Source of the DNA: Anaeramoeba flamelloides
Taxonomy: Eukaryota > Metamonada > Anaeramoebidae
DNA: 64,000 nucleotides
Assembly: GCA_027625915.1 (NCBI GenBank)
Contig: JANTQA010000008.1
Span: forward strand, 4,643,501-4,707,500
Reading direction: 5' to 3'
The translations under genes were made by a program, and so were the position numbers. The notes beneath the pieces were generated by a model that had not been told where the DNA came from, made no database searches, and worked only from the letters and a program-made list of their open reading frames with translations. Positions 44,326 to 57,598 of the stretch are shown piece by piece (the first letter of the stretch is position 1; each line of letters opens with the position of its first letter).

Positions 44326-47017
44326 ATAAAGTTTTGAGTCTTTCAAACACCTTCATACAAACCTTTTAAACACTTCCAAACACTTTTAAAGGGGAAAATA
44401 GTTGTAAAAGTGAAAAGGTTTATGAAAAGTCAAGAGTTTTTTGGTAGTGGGGCCTAACAGAATTGTCTTTTATATTAAATGAGTTTTTCAAACCGTTTGA
44501 ACAATAGACTTGAAAAACAAATCTAAAGAAGGAAAAATTTACTTATTTTTTGTGATCAAGTATAAAATCAAAAACGTATTCGTTTGGTTTTCTTTTTGTT
44601 TCTGAACGATCTTTTTTTTGAAAAAATGTTTAAAAAAAAACAAGTTCTCACAACTTTGTAGGTTGAAGCAAATTTTCTACTGGTAAATTTCATTTTTGGA
44701 AAGTTCAAACAAAGGAAAAAGTATTCTAAAAGAAATTAGAATTAATAGAAATAATTACGTGTGGGTGAGGATCATTTTCTTTTTCGCTCATGCTATTAAT
44801 GCTGTTGTTCCTTATTTTTTTGTTCATAACAAGTGATCTTTTAAAAATAATAAATTTATAAAAAAATGAAAAGATTTTTGTTGCAAATTTCTTTTATAAT
44901 TTCGAAAATATCAGACTTTCAACTTCATAAAAAAAAAACGTTGATGAAATTTTTAAATAATGGACGAATTTAACAAAAATGTCACAAATTCAGGAAAAGA
45001 TATACTCAAAGGATGAGATTTTTACTTATTATTTTGCAAAAATTTGCTTTGTTGTCATTTTTAAATCATATTTTATTTTCCATTTTTCACTTTTGAATGT
45101 TAGAAGGAAAAAAAGAACATTAAAAAAGTACCCTTTGTGAAAAGGCAAACTGTCTGTAATTAATTGGAAAACTTTTTTTTTCCTTTTTTTTGAGAGTTAT
45201 AAAATAAGAAAAGAGTCTTCCCCCAAAATGATTAGACAGATTAGTAAAGGTTGATAAGTCGTGAAAGATTGTGAAAAATACAACAATTTCAGATTTCCAA
45301 ATCAAAAGAAAGCAAAATCACAAAGCAAATGAATTTTACTTTTTTTATGTTATTTTGTTGAATTTCTCGAACTACTTTCGATATATAAACCTTTTTTGTT
45401 TTGCAAATCGATTACTTTTATAAAAATGAATTCACAATCCGAAGGGTGTACATCTACTGGTTTATTTTAAAAGGAATTCCTTTTAAAGTAAATTTGTTTC
45501 GAAAGTAAATGGTAGAAAAAATTGTTTTTATTCGTTTAAATTTGGTTAATTTCGAAAAAAAAAACACAAATAAAAAGATTTTAGCATTTTTTTTTGTATA
45601 TTTGTCATTTTTTATGATGTTTTCTTGATTTAATTTGTTGAGAATGAATCAAAATAGATGACTTATTCAGACCTTGGTTGGGTTATAATACCCATAATTT
45701 TAACTAGAAATTCATCAAGTAAGTTTTTTGGGATTATTTCCAAAGACAATCTGTGATCCAAAAGAAAAAACCAGAAACAAATTTTTGTTTCGTCATCAAT
45801 TTGCCTTGTTTAAATATCTGTTTTGAAAAAAACATCTAAAGGTTGAGAGGAAAAAACTTATTTAAAACAAATTTGCACCAGAGAGTTTCTTCGAGAGAGG
45901 CTAACATCGTTCTTGAGTAGTTCCTTTTGTTCTTCAAAAACCAAGTTTTGGGAATAAAATTGAATGAGTTTAATGCTAAAAAGACCATTGAACAATTTTC
46001 GAAATTGAAAAGACTGATTCTAGAACAAGTTGAAACGAAACAGCTTCTCGTGTCTATTTTTTTGGTTTGTTGATTTGTTCTTGGACTAGTTACAATTATT
46101 CTTGTAAAAACATTTGAAATCCAAAACCAAAAATTTACTAAAAAAAAGTGTAAAATTACAAGATGTTCAAAATATTTAAAAATTAAAGATGGAACCCTGA
46201 ATTACATTGGGTTCGCTTTCCTTTCACAAGTAGAGTAGTTAAAGATATTTTGGTTTGTAAGTTTCAATATCCCAGATCACTAAAAAATCTTTTTTTGATT
46301 AATTTTCTTCATTTTCAAAATTTTTCAAAATGGTAAAATGTTCTGACTTTCTTAAAATATAATCTAATTATTTCCAACTAATATTTTTTTTTCAGAACAA
46401 AGACAACCAAGAGAGAAATTAATGCTTCCCATCTAAGAAAAAAAAAGTTAAATTTTTAAAATAATTTTCTTCAAAATATTCGAAAGTCAATAAAGAAATC
46501 TCAAATTGATCAAACTTAAATTAATACCTGATGATGGGTTTTAAATCCAATTTCATTTTAGTAGGAAAAAAAGTGTTAAAAAATCGATAAAAAGTCAAAA
46601 ATTTAGAAGATGGTCTTATTTAATTTATGTTTTGGTTGATTTTTTGAATGGTATGTAATCTAAATTATCAATTTAATTTTTCGATTGATTTTTGTTTTAA
46701 AAAATAATCAAAAAATACTTTTAAAAATATTCAAAAAATCCACTTTTTCTCAGTTTTAAAATTTAAATTCAAATTTTCGCAATTTAAACATGTTTAAATT
46801 TTCGTTTTATGTGAAATTTTGAGTTCTGTTTTGATTCAATCTCTACAATTTAATTTTGGAATTTGGTATTTATTTTATAAAAAGATAAAAAAAATAAAAA
46901 AGTATATTTTCTCAAATAATCTTTGGAATGATTCACTTTGAGTATTTTTTAAAAGTACAGCCAATAACTTTTTTGACAATGACCAATATTTTAAATGTAT
47001 AATTATTAGAATCTTTG

Positions 47018-49300
47018 GGATTAGCCACACCAGAGATTCCTCTAAAATCAAAGAATGTTGAAATTGGATGTAAATGATATTAGTGGGTCATGGCTCAAAT
47101 AGTTTCTGTAACTCTAAAATATCTATTATAAATCTTATTACAAGCTTAAGTTATTTCACTTTTTACTAAGAATCACATTCTAAAAATATTCATTTTTGAA
47201 ATAATTTTTTTTAATTCCTTTTCAAAAAAATCTAAAAATAGAAATCCAACTTTTAAACATTCAGAGTATTTAATAATTCGACATTAAGAACTTCAAAAGT
47301 AACGATTTTAATACTATTTTTTTCCCATTAAAACATGAAAATTTTTAGTTCAAATCCCAAAATATTTTTCTCGTTTATAAATTCGAAAGAAAATCTCAAA
47401 AATATTTACAACATCTTCTAGAAATTATATACTAAGACAATAAATTAAACTTCCTTAGTTAACTCAAACACAAAATTTTTCCTCTACTAATTTGGTTGTA
47501 ACAATTAAAATTAATATTCATTTTGGAAAATTGAAATAAAAATTTTCAGATTTTAATTAAGAAAATAACAGTATTTTATAATTTATAAGAAAAGTACAAT
47601 AACCATCAACATAAAAACCCAAGATTGATTAGTTTTATTTTCTTTTTATAAAGTTAATTATAACATCAATATGATTCTAAATATATACAAAATAATTTGT
47701 CAAAAAATATATTTGTTAATTATTTGATTTTTTAATAAAAATTGACTTTTATAATAACTAATCGACTTTTCAAGAGATATTTAAGAAAGATATTATATTT
47801 TTAAAATCTATACTAAAAACATGATTAAAAACAACCTATTTTCTAGTCATTTTTATATTGGTTATTTCTTGAAAAAAGATCCTTATTTGGTAATACTCTA
47901 CTGATTATGAGTATTTTTGAATTTTTTTCTTTTTTTGTTTTCATATGATAAATAAAGAGTCCAGTTCTTGGAAATGGTGTCTTAATATTAAAAAAAAGAA
48001 GAGACTGGGAAAAGAAGAAATGTGAATTTTCTCGAGATCTGAATTAACTAGTAATGTTTTACTTGAATAAAATAAACTTTAAAATGTGTTATTATTAAAG
48101 GAGTGTGAGCTATTTTACGTTTTAAAGTGATGAAGATTATAATTTTTAAAAAAGGTTGAAATTTAGAAACAATTGCCTTTTGTGTTGAGAGTATCTCATT
48201 TTAAAACAGTTTTAAAGAATATACAAATTTGTCTAGTGTTAAAGATCGAAAAAGAATGAAAAACTACAAAGAAATTTTTTTTATTTTTTGTTCTTTTATT
48301 TTTTTTCCAAGAAGATCGGCACTATTTCTACATATAATAACTCAAGTAATTTGACTTATTGTTTCGAAAGCGATAATAATATTTTTCTTTCTTGGTGATA
48401 TAAATATCACCCTCTCAAGTAAAATATATTGCTTATTTTCTTTTGAAAGTTAAGCCAAAAAATAATTATAAAAAATAAAATATTTTCTAGCAATATTTTA
48501 TTGATTATTTCAAGTAAAAATATCTTTATTAGATAATATTCTAAAGATTTTGAATAATATTAGTTTTTTCTATTTTTTTTTTTTTGTTTTTTTTTTTGAG
48601 AAATATTTGGTTGAATTTTTATTTAATGTCTCTAAACATAAAAAATAGAAGATATATATGAATAGAAGAAATGTGAATTTTCTAGAGTTCTTAATTAATA
48701 AGATATGTTTATAATTAAAAAAAAAAAAAAAATAGAACTCTAAGATATTGTTATTCGCCAGTTTTATTTATTTTGAGAGTTTAAAGAGGGTAAATAAAAC
48801 AACTTTTCATGTATATTCTAATTTATAAAAAGTTACTTTTTTCAGTTTAGAGTAATTCCTTTTACAACTTTTATTTGAATTTAAAAATTATGTAAACTTT
48901 AATGATCTAAAAAAAAAAACGAAAAAAAAAAACACTTTTCAGAATTTTTTTTTATTTTTATTTGTAATTATTTTTAAATAATTGACAATCCTCACGTTTC
49001 AACAAATGATACCTCACACGATTTAAATCATTGTTTAAAAAGTGAAAAAAAAATATTTTCCTTTTTGGGTGCTCTAAATATCACCCTATCACAAAAAATA
49101 TATTGTTAATTTTCTCAACTTCACACAAATAACGACAGATATTTTTTTTAACTTTGTGTACTGAATATCGATGATTCAACCTTTTAAACTACAATTAACA
49201 TAAGATTTTTTTCTGAAATTCTTGGTCATTTTGTATTACTATAACAATCATTTATTATTGATGGGATCAACATATAGTAAAAAACACCATTTTAAAAATT
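47018..49300. mobile_element. TTAA-type element copy, enlarged by an internal insertion
   Basis: It starts GGGATTAGCCACACCAGAGA, and the next ~790 bases track the element at 27854-28609 (GTAAATGATATTAGT, AACATAAAAACCCAA, ATTAGTTTT). Similarity breaks near 47815 and resumes at about 49140 (AATATCGATGATTCAAC, TTTTTTTCTGAAATT). The 1.3 kb between consists of a diverged tandem pair. The flanking TTAA has decayed on the left (CTTT), so this copy is older. Confidence 0.55.
47850..49120 (+). repeat. Diverged direct tandem duplication (two ~620-base units)
   Basis: The units are about 47850-48450 and 48500-49120. Shared landmarks in the same order are GAAGAAATGTGAATTTTCT(C/A)GAG, a poly(T) block, and TAAATATCACCCT followed by AAAATATATTG(C/T)T. 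Many substitutions separate them. Confidence 0.55.
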
Positions 49301-49325
49301 GTGACTAACCTCAAATAATAAATTG

Positions 49326-49365
<40 letters not shown>

Positions 49366-49690
49366 TTTACAACCCAAGAGCAACAAATAATTAAATTTGA
49401 TTTGTAATTAAGTTTTAAGTCATTCTTAAAATATATTAAAATTTGATATTCTAAAAATTAAATAAAAAATAAAACTTAAAAACTAAAAAAAAGTGAGTCA
49501 GAATTTTTGAAATGAGTATTACCGATTTTTTATAACTGAAATTTCACTGAAAAAAAAAGTTAACAATATTATTGTTTGCTAATAATTAAATTCATTTTAA
49601 AAGACATTACAGAGTCTCAATTTTCTTAGTGATTGTTTGTTTTTTAAAAAGATCTCTTTTTTTTTTCCACATGATCTTTAGCAAAAAAAA
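49298..49690 (+). repeat. Dispersed repeat family C, copy 1
   Basis: It parallels 53548-53910: AATAATAAATTGAAA, TGATTTGTAATT, AAAAAAAGTGAGTCA, TTTCACTGAAAAAAA and GAGTCTCAATTTTCTTAGTG. Its start, TTGTGACTAACCT, is a partial reverse of the internal GTGAGTCA motif, so it may have short inverted ends. It includes a (TA)n tract at 49327-49363. Confidence 0.65.
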
Positions 49691-49839
49691 AAAATATCAA
49701 AAAAAATTAAAAAAAACTCAATGAGAGTGTCCTAGCTTCACCAGAATTTTAGGAAAAAAAAAAAATTTAGATTTTACTCTTTTCTTTGAAATTTTCTAAA
49801 CTCAAAATATATTTTTCTTGAGTGTTTTGATTTTAACAT

Positions 49840-49940
49840 AAAAATCAATTTATTATCACAATAAACAGAAAACCGAAGAATACCAAAGCACAAACAGGGG
49901 AAAAGTAATTTTCCCACTTTAAAAATAAACATTGTAGAAT
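49840..49940. repeat. Hairpin repeat family, small fragment
   Basis: It contains ATAAACAGAAAACC, ACAGGGGAAAAGTAATTTTC and AAAAATAAAC modules also seen at the right edge of the 33286-34060 cluster. Confidence 0.4.
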
Positions 49941-50151
49941 TTTTCTTGAAACTGTATTTTCAAAAAGTTCAGATTATAAAATATAAAATAGAATTCAAGT
50001 GAAAAAAAAATAGTTTTTATTAATAGACAATTTTTGCCTTAGAAAAATTATTATTATTATTATATCAAGAATGTATTATTGATCGCCAATACTGATCAAA
50101 GAAGGCTGATTCTCAAATGAGCCATCTTCTCCTGAAGAATGTTCAGACTTT

Positions 50152-51448
50152 TTACTTTTTAGAATACATAAGGAAATTGTGAAAATTAACATTTTCAATC
50201 TCGTTTTCTTGAATTCTATTAATTAAAAATCTTTTTAGATTGATGTCGACCCTTTTTAAATTACTTTCCATCCACTTGGGTTGCTTTTGCTTGTATACTT
50301 CCACACTATCAAGAATAGGAATTTCGTTGTTTTCACTTGAAAATGATTTTTTGATTAAATCTTCAAAAAGGTCAAGAGTGCTTAATAAATCTTTTTCATT
50401 AATAACAAATCCTGACCGTTCTTTTGTCATGGTTGAATGGTGCGACCAATTTGCGAATTTTTTGATGGTATAAAACTGAAGCATTTTCAATCCACGGTTA
50501 TCTGTTCTTATTTTTGAAAAATTCTCTTGTAGACGGTCTTCCAAAAGACGAAGGCTCTTAAAGGAATTTTTTAGTGCCATAAACACGAGTGGGTAGGACG
50601 AATTATTTAATATTGCTCGGTCGATCATAATAACGTCTGAATAAAGAAATTCATGCTCTTGGCCGTTCATTATTTGTTTCGATTTCAATTTGATGTCAAA
50701 TAAAAACTCTTTAAAATTAAGAACACGCCTTATTACGTTTTTGCACTCCTCAAGATTTAAATCAAGAAAAGATTTCGTTGGGGCACCGGCTCCTTCACAA
50801 TTTTTACACTTTTTATATTTATATTGATTTCGAAAGTGCTTAACAACAATCCCATAACCCGAACAGTTACTACATATTTGTAAATTTTTCAAGACCTTTC
50901 CACGGCCACGGCATAGTTCACAGCCACTGGCATTCAAAGATCTTAAACAAGCTTGGCAGAGGTTGGCTTCTTTAATTGTTTTCACTTGATAATTTTGTTT
51001 TGTTTCAATGATAAGACCTTCTTCCAAGAAAACCGATGTAAAACCATAACCTCGACATTTCACACAATTCTTACCTGTACAATTATTACATTTTATTTTT
51101 TTAGGACTGTCGTACTGTTTTAGATGGTAGTATTGATTTTCCATATAAATTGAATGTATTCCTGTTCCTTTACAAAATTCACAATCCTTGATTTTACATT
51201 TACATTTACAAAAACGGATCAGGAAATCATCATTGGCATCATTGAAATAGTATTTGATTGTTTGTGTTTTTTTGTTTTGGATCTTGACTTGTGCTAGTAT
51301 GTAAACGATCCCTGATCCTTGGCAGTATTTGCAATCGTAAGACTTGTTGTTACATCGTTTGGTTGCAAGAATTTTCATGTTATCCAAACAATTCGAAGTG
51401 CATTCATAATTACATATTGGGCAATTTTTGAGCCATTTACTCTCTTTT

Positions 51449-51490
<42 letters not shown>

Positions 51491-51628
51491 AGTATAGATT
51501 GGGAGGAAAATAGAAGAATATTTTTAAATACAAGAAAGTTAATTTTTGGCTTAACTAAATGAAATCCACCCCTATGAAAAAAAGAGCAAGGAAGAATAAT
51601 ACGAACCAAATTCTTTCATTGAAGTCAT
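50152..51628 (-). CDS. DnaJ-type cysteine-rich (CxxCxGxG) protein without a J domain
   Basis: Proposed exons on the minus strand are 51628-51603 and 51439-50152, giving 437 residues (donor GTATTA, acceptor AAAAGAGAG, phase 2; N terminus MTSMKEFGSKWLKNCPIC). Six DnaJ-like zinc motifs follow in about 230 residues: CKYCQGSG, CEFCKGTG, CVKCRGYG, CELCRGRG, CSNCSGYG and CKNCEGAG. They are interspersed with plain pairs (CPIC, CNNC, CQAC) and a CKCKC cluster. DnaJ/Hsp40 has four such motifs after a J domain; here there is no HPD and no J domain. The C-terminal ~200 residues match nothing I know. The role is unknown: a zinc-binding scaffold or protein-binding factor is a guess. An unspliced reading would translate a 39-A run into polylysine and lacks an ATG, so the intron is preferred. 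Confidence 0.75.
51451..51489 (+). repeat. T39 run inside a short intron
   Basis: Thirty-nine T in a row on the plus strand, which reads as A39 in the transcript of the cysteine-rich protein gene and ends 9 bases before the proposed acceptor AG. Confidence 0.95.
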
Positions 51629-53547
51629 TTTAGAAAATTCTTTGTTTAAAATATAATTCTTAAAATTTGTTGTTTAATAAAAAAAATATGTTTTAATTTG
51701 GAGACAAAAATCTTTTAAGAAACTAATCTCCGAACTTGTTCTTATACAACTGAATCAAAACAAAGATTTTATTAAATTACTCGACATTCTACAAATCACT
51801 TTATTACTTCTAATTTTATTTTTGAATAAATTAACTTTTTTTTTTTTACGATTTTTTCAAAATCAGAAAATAAGAATGGCGTATTTAAAAATGAGAATTG
51901 TTTCTTGGTAGTCTCTTTTTTTCGAATGTTATTGATCTGAGAATATTTCTAAATTCTTAAATACTCTGATAATTAATTTTTTTTATTTTTTTGAGTAATT
52001 ATTTTTATGGACGAAAAAATTCTTCCACAGATTTTTTCAAGAATATTCTTGTTTTATTGTACCAAACCCAACTTTCTAATGTCTATTTTTTCATTTAAAT
52101 AAAATTTTGCGAATTATACAAAAAAGTTGAAAAAATAATTTGTTGTGAGTTAATTTATCTATTTTGACATAAAAGACAATTTCTATAATAAATCATAATC
52201 AAAAAATAATTTCTTTCAAGATGATATTTGTCAATTATAAGGATTATAGTTGATTGAATAAGAAATAGATCAGTATTTTTAGCCAATTTCCCCAAAAAAT
52301 AATTTGTCACAGAATTCAAACAAATCATCAAAATTTGCAGTTCGAAAAAGGAAAATTATAGATTTAAGCTTGTTTCCAGAAATCAAAAATTTGAAATGTT
52401 TCCTGATTGATAAAATCTTTTCCCTTGAAAGTTGAATGAAAATTTTGTTTGATTAATTTTGTAACAAATAGAAATAGAATGCTTTGTTACTTGTTTGATT
52501 TTTTAATTTCAAATTTTTTAAATAAAGATTTAACAGTTGTGTAACTAACCCGTATTTTTCACTATGAACAATTATATAAATTTAAAGAATACAAAAACTA
52601 TTGTATATCTGTAGATATAAAGAAAAATATTAATGTGATGAAAAACGCATCTAAACAAGAAATAAGGTTCTTTGAATGCATTTTAAAAAAGAATTATGAA
52701 GGTATTGAAAGATAAAATTATGTATTTTTTAAATAAAAAAATATGAAAAATTTCATTTTTTGAATTTTTTGAAAAAAATCATTTCATTTCAGAAATTGTG
52801 ATATTTATTACTAAAATTTTATTTTAATATTTTTGAAAGATTCACATTAATTCAAGAATTACCTCAAAAATCAATTTGAATTCGATCAAAGTTTATGTAT
52901 TTCCTCTATCTTTGGATATCAAACCCGAAAATAAAAAAAAAAATCACAAGTTAATTTTTTTTAAAGATTTAAAAGTTATAAAGTCAGGTTATTCACATAA
53001 ATTAGATTCCAAATCAATTCTATATATACTTTCTAAATACCATTATTTTATCGAGTTAAGTTGTTTAGGAATTTTTATCAAAAGATTAAAATAAATGATT
53101 TTTTTTAACTACTGCCATTTTTTGTTTTTTTTTTTTGATCTATACTAAATACATACTAATTATAAATTAGTATTCAGGAGAGTATTTGTTACTTGGATAT
53201 TAATTGAATATTTACATATTATTAGCACTGAAAATACTCAAAAATGTCATGTTTAAAAAAGTATTTTGATAAAATAACTTCATATGTGTATTTCTTTGCG
53301 TTTGGAAAGTGTGTTTTTTCAAGCAAACACAAAATTAAAATTAAAATCAAATATGGAAAAAATAATATTTTTTTAACTTTGATAATTTATTTTATTATTC
53401 GATAAAAAAATGATAATAATTTTTGATAAAATAAAAGGATGAAATATGTGATGTATCAAAAGAATTCCTTTTGAATATGGGTTTTAAATTAGATTTCCAA
53501 TTAAAAATAATTAATTAATAATAATAATAAAGTAAAATTTTTTTTAA

Positions 53548-54175
53548 AAAATGGTGACTCACCTAAAATAATAAATTGAAAAAAAAAAATTATCCTTTAG
53601 TATTCAAGGACAATTAATAATAAAATATGATTTGTAATTCACTTTGAAGTCATTTTAAATCTATAAAAGCCCAATATATTAAATATTAAAAAAAGAATAA
53701 AACCCAAAAACTAAAAAAAAGTGAGTCACAATTTTTGAAAAGAGCCTTACCCATTTTTTATTACTGAACTTTCACTGAAAAAAAGTTGAAAAACAAGATT
53801 TTTTTATGAATAATGAAATCCATTTTCAAAGATATTACATAGTCTCAATTTTCTTAGTGATTATTTTTCTGTTCGAAGATCTTTTTTTTTCAACTGGATC
53901 TTTTTACAAAAAAAAAATAATAAAAAGAAAAAGAATAATATAAAAGAAAAAGAAAAATTAGAAAAAGTAAAACTAAAATTTGCAAAATTAGAAAAAATGA
54001 AAAAGAAAAAGAAAAACAAAAGAAAAAGAAAAATTTGAAAAAGCAAAACAATAATTTGCAAAATTAGAAAAAATGATTCTGATCCAAAAATTTGAAAATA
54101 ATTTTTATAAAGAATACTGTAATAAACCCTCAAAAAAACTCCCATTAACATTAAAAAGCGAGTCAACATAGATGA
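53548..54175 (+). repeat. Dispersed repeat family C, longest copy
   Basis: The first ~360 bases match 49298-49690 and the last ~125 match 39060-39190, linking those two fragments into one family. It carries GTGACTCACCT near the start and AAGTGAGTCACAATTTTTG further in, an inverted pair. Between lies an A-rich tract of GAAAAAGAAAAA type. Confidence 0.65.
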
Positions 54176-54899
54176 AAAATAGTTTAGAATTTTTTTTCAA
54201 TATAATTAAGAATATTTTTTAATAAATTTAATTTTTATATTTTTAGTAATCTAAGATTTACAAAAAAAAAGAGTGAGAAATGAAAAAAAAAAAAAAAAAA
54301 AAAACAAGATGGAAAGAGAGGTGATATTAGATTTTACATTGAATAATGGTTTGTAAATATTATTAATTGTAATTTTATTCTAATAATTTTTCCAAATTAA
54401 ATAGGTTGTGAAATTTGATAATTTTTTTTTCCAACTTTAGTCAATAAAAAGAAAGTTTTTATTTCAATTTTTATTTCTATTTTTTATAACCTTTCCAAAT
54501 TTTTATAATAAATACGAGTCAAAGAAAAAATATTAACTTAAAAATTGAAGAAATTGTTTTGTTTAAATATTAATTTTACATAATTGAACATGTAAAAATA
54601 TAAATTATTATTATTTATCTGTTATTTTTTAAAATTGTAAAATGGAAAAATGAAAGAGCAAAAATTTGAAAAAAAAAAAAAAGGAATATCAAATTTAATA
54701 ATTATTAAGTTTTTCACCCACCATTGCTAAATTAATCAAACTTTGGAAAAAAACAAGTGATGATTTTAATTTTTTTATTTAACAGATGTAATTCAACAAA
54801 ATTAGTATTTTTTTCCATTTTTTTATTGTATAAATGATAAGAAAAATGTCAAAAATTTTCTTTTTATTTGATAAATTAAAATAATAAACTTTCTCTTTT

Positions 54900-55480
54900 C
54901 TAAAGTTTTCATTTTATTTGGAAAATCAATATATTTTACAGATTAAACATAAAAACTTAAGAAAACCACATTTTCAAAAAACAACAGTGAAAAACACTTA
55001 TGCTCTACTAGCCAACATTGATTTCAAATGTATATTCAAACCTACAACTAAGTTCTTCAATAACTACTTCTATACAAGGGCAATAGGTCATGAGTCAATT
55101 GCGGCAATAAACAATTAAAAAAATAAAGAAAACCGTATTTTTTTTAAATTCCTAAAATAAAAAGAAAATTTCACAAATTAAAAAAAACCTTCGTTAACTT
55201 TTCCATAATATAAAAAAATAGATAAAAATGGAAGATTTAACAAAATTCTTTTGAATTGTTGAAAATAATCTTAATAATTTCCCTCATTTTTCTTTTAATT
55301 TTAGAAAATTTTAGTTATTTATATAACCAAAGAAAAAATTAGAAACTCTACGTCACTTGAACATATTTTTTTTTCGTTTTTTTTACTTTAATTCTTTGAT
55401 TAGAAAATCAATATATTTTCAAAATAAAAACAAAAAATAATATAAATACACCTTTAGCTTTTCCAGAATTTCAAAGAATT
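54900..55480. repeat. Hairpin repeat family, worn copy
   Basis: It contains TTTTCATTTTATTTGGAAAA, ATCAATATATTTT and TTTTCCAGAATTTCAAAGAAT modules like those at 18590-19250, but the long hairpins are gone. A 66-codon open frame inside (54918-55118) is not considered a gene. Confidence 0.45.
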
Positions 55481-56689
55481 GAGAAAAATATATGATTTTA
55501 TTCATATTTTTTGTATTAAGATAAAGATAGATACTTAACAATACATTCTATGTTTAATAATGTATCTAGTGTGTAATTCTCTAACTATAATTTAAACATG
55601 ACTAATTTACATAATAACATTTCTTTGAAGGTGGTCAATACTAATATTTATTTTTAAATTTGGATGAGAAAAAGAGAAAGAAAAACAAGAAATAAAAAAA
55701 AATGGGATTTATTAGTAAGAGTCAAGTATTCAGGAGCTCGTAATATGTTAAAGAGAGATTTCTAAAGTGACTAAATTTGTGATTCATAATTCAATGAATA
55801 ATCAAAATAAACTTTTAATTATAATCATTAGAAGTATTTTAAACTCATTTTACTTTTCTGAAATAAAAGAAAATAAAAAATATTTTTTTACTTTTAAACG
55901 GAAATTGAATATACGTGTGGTTGATTCCTTTTATTTCTAGAATTTAAGCTTGGTAATAATTTCATTTAATAAAGTTCGCTAAAGCATTGATTAGCATAAG
56001 TTTAAATAAAAGATCTCATTTTATCATATTTTTAATTAGTTACTTTTTCAATACGATATATATATATATATATATATGTATGTATATGTATATAAGGTGC
56101 TAAACAGTTAAGAATAAGGATTTATTTTTGAAATTTTCTTTTTTGGTTTTTATTTTTTTATTATTTTTTTTTGCAAGTTTCTCAAACTCTGTTTTCCTAC
56201 TTTTTCAATTTCTGATACGGACTCTGAATAATTAACCAAGTCTAAGAAATGACTCAAAATTGGATTTTACGTTCAATTTAGTTGGATTTAGTTAGTTTCA
56301 AATCACAAAAATTATTTGAGTCGACTTCTGTTACTTCACATAAGTGTATTTTACATAGGATATAATAATTTTCAATTTTTAAAAGTGTTTTTTCAAACTT
56401 TTACAACCCCCAAAATCATATATATCCTATAGAAAAAGAAAGATGGAGTTGCTAAACAACATATAAAGGGAATTTGGAGAATTAAACAGTCTAAAAAAAA
56501 ATAAAAAAAATTTATTTTTTTAATATTTTATTATTTAAAAGAATAATAATTATCTGAATATTATTTTGTACGAATATTGAACACCTTTCTTATTTACACT
56601 GGATCCCAAACGTGAATCCGGGTCTTTAATAATAAGCCCTAAATAAAATTTTTGAAATTCAAGTCGTGCCTTCAACTGTTGGAAAATGC

Positions 56690-57060
56690 TTTAGAGTTTC
56701 ACCAAGTACCATCGAATGCCTAAGTATAATTTATGTTTTCAATTTTATTTGTCAAGTGTTCTAGGTTTTTTTGAGGTTTTCTTTTTTATTGGAAGATCTA
56801 TTGAAATTCTTTAGGTTTTTTTGAGTTTTCTATTTATTTCTAAAGTAATAAAAACCTAACCAAAATCAATGGATTTTCTGAATAAAATAGAAAACCTCAA
56901 AAAAACCTAAAGAAAATCTATTGATTTACCAAATAAATAGAAAACTCAAACAAAACCTAACGGCAATTTTCCACAATTCAAAAGAATCAAGTTAAATCTT
57001 GGATTTTTTCTATATTCTTTCAAATTCTAAAAAAGTTAACCGTATACAAGAGGATTGTTT
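56690..57060. repeat. Hairpin repeat family, copy
   Basis: It opens with ATGCTTTAGAGTTTCACCAA and ACCATCGAATGCCTAAG, a worn form of the AGTGCCGT head. It continues with TTCTAGGTTTTTTTGAGG and palindromic AAATCAATGGATTTTC and AAAATCTATTGATTT units, then ends with the CCACAATTCAAAAGAAT module. Confidence 0.65.
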
Positions 57061-57598
57061 GATTACACTCCTTAAATATAACTAAAATAAAAGAAAACAA
57101 AACAAAAATCTATTTTTTTTTTTTTTTTTACTTTTATTCTATTAATATGCAATTTTTTACCTCTTATTGCATTAAATGACTTTATATTTACTGTTAATTT
57201 CCCTATAGTTTATTTATCATTAAATATAAAATATTTTATTCTTAACTAATCTTGCATTAGAAGTTTTTTAGATAATTTTTTTTAATAATTTACTTTTTTG
57301 GTCTTTAATTTATTTTTTAAGATTGTTTGAAATAAAACTTATTAATTTGTAATCTTTTATTATATATAAAGAAAATGAATTTAAAACAGCTGTAAAAAAA
57401 AAAAAAAAAAAAATTTCTGAAATTTATTTTTTACTAATAGTCACAGCATAATTTTAAGGCTTTTAGCTTATTTTTTTTTTTAAAAAAATATTATTTTATA
57501 ATAGTTGAACTAATCCATTATTTATTTTTTATAAAATTAATATGAAACAAAATCACTAATAATTTTTCTAATAAATAATTGGTTTCTAATTGCATATT

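Larger units (their letters stand above)
41649..50151. other. 8.5 kb stretch without a recognised gene
   Basis: It must contain the unplaced first exon of the MBOAT gene near its left edge. Otherwise it holds a TTTTTG hexamer tract, inverted-repeat elements at 42267-42735 and 43938-44325, a long interrupted TTAA element (47018-49300), dispersed repeat family C (49298-49690), and a hairpin-family fragment (49840-49940). 44330-47000 shows nothing beyond AT-rich DNA. Confidence 0.6.
51629..57598. other. Gene-free stretch with repeats
   Basis: No coding sequence is recognised. It holds dispersed repeat family C (53548-54175), two blocks of the hairpin family (54900-55480 and 56690-57060) and a TA/GTATAT tract near 56057-56096. 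51629-53540 shows only AT-rich DNA. Confidence 0.6.

Noticed and set aside
51440-51609. Polylysine-bearing N terminus of the cysteine-rich protein
   Set aside because: The A39 run would have to be translated and no ATG is in frame; a phase-consistent intron with an ATG exon explains it better.
53861-54169. 102-codon Phe/Leu-rich open frame on the minus strand
   Set aside because: It is the complement of an A-rich tract in dispersed repeat family C.
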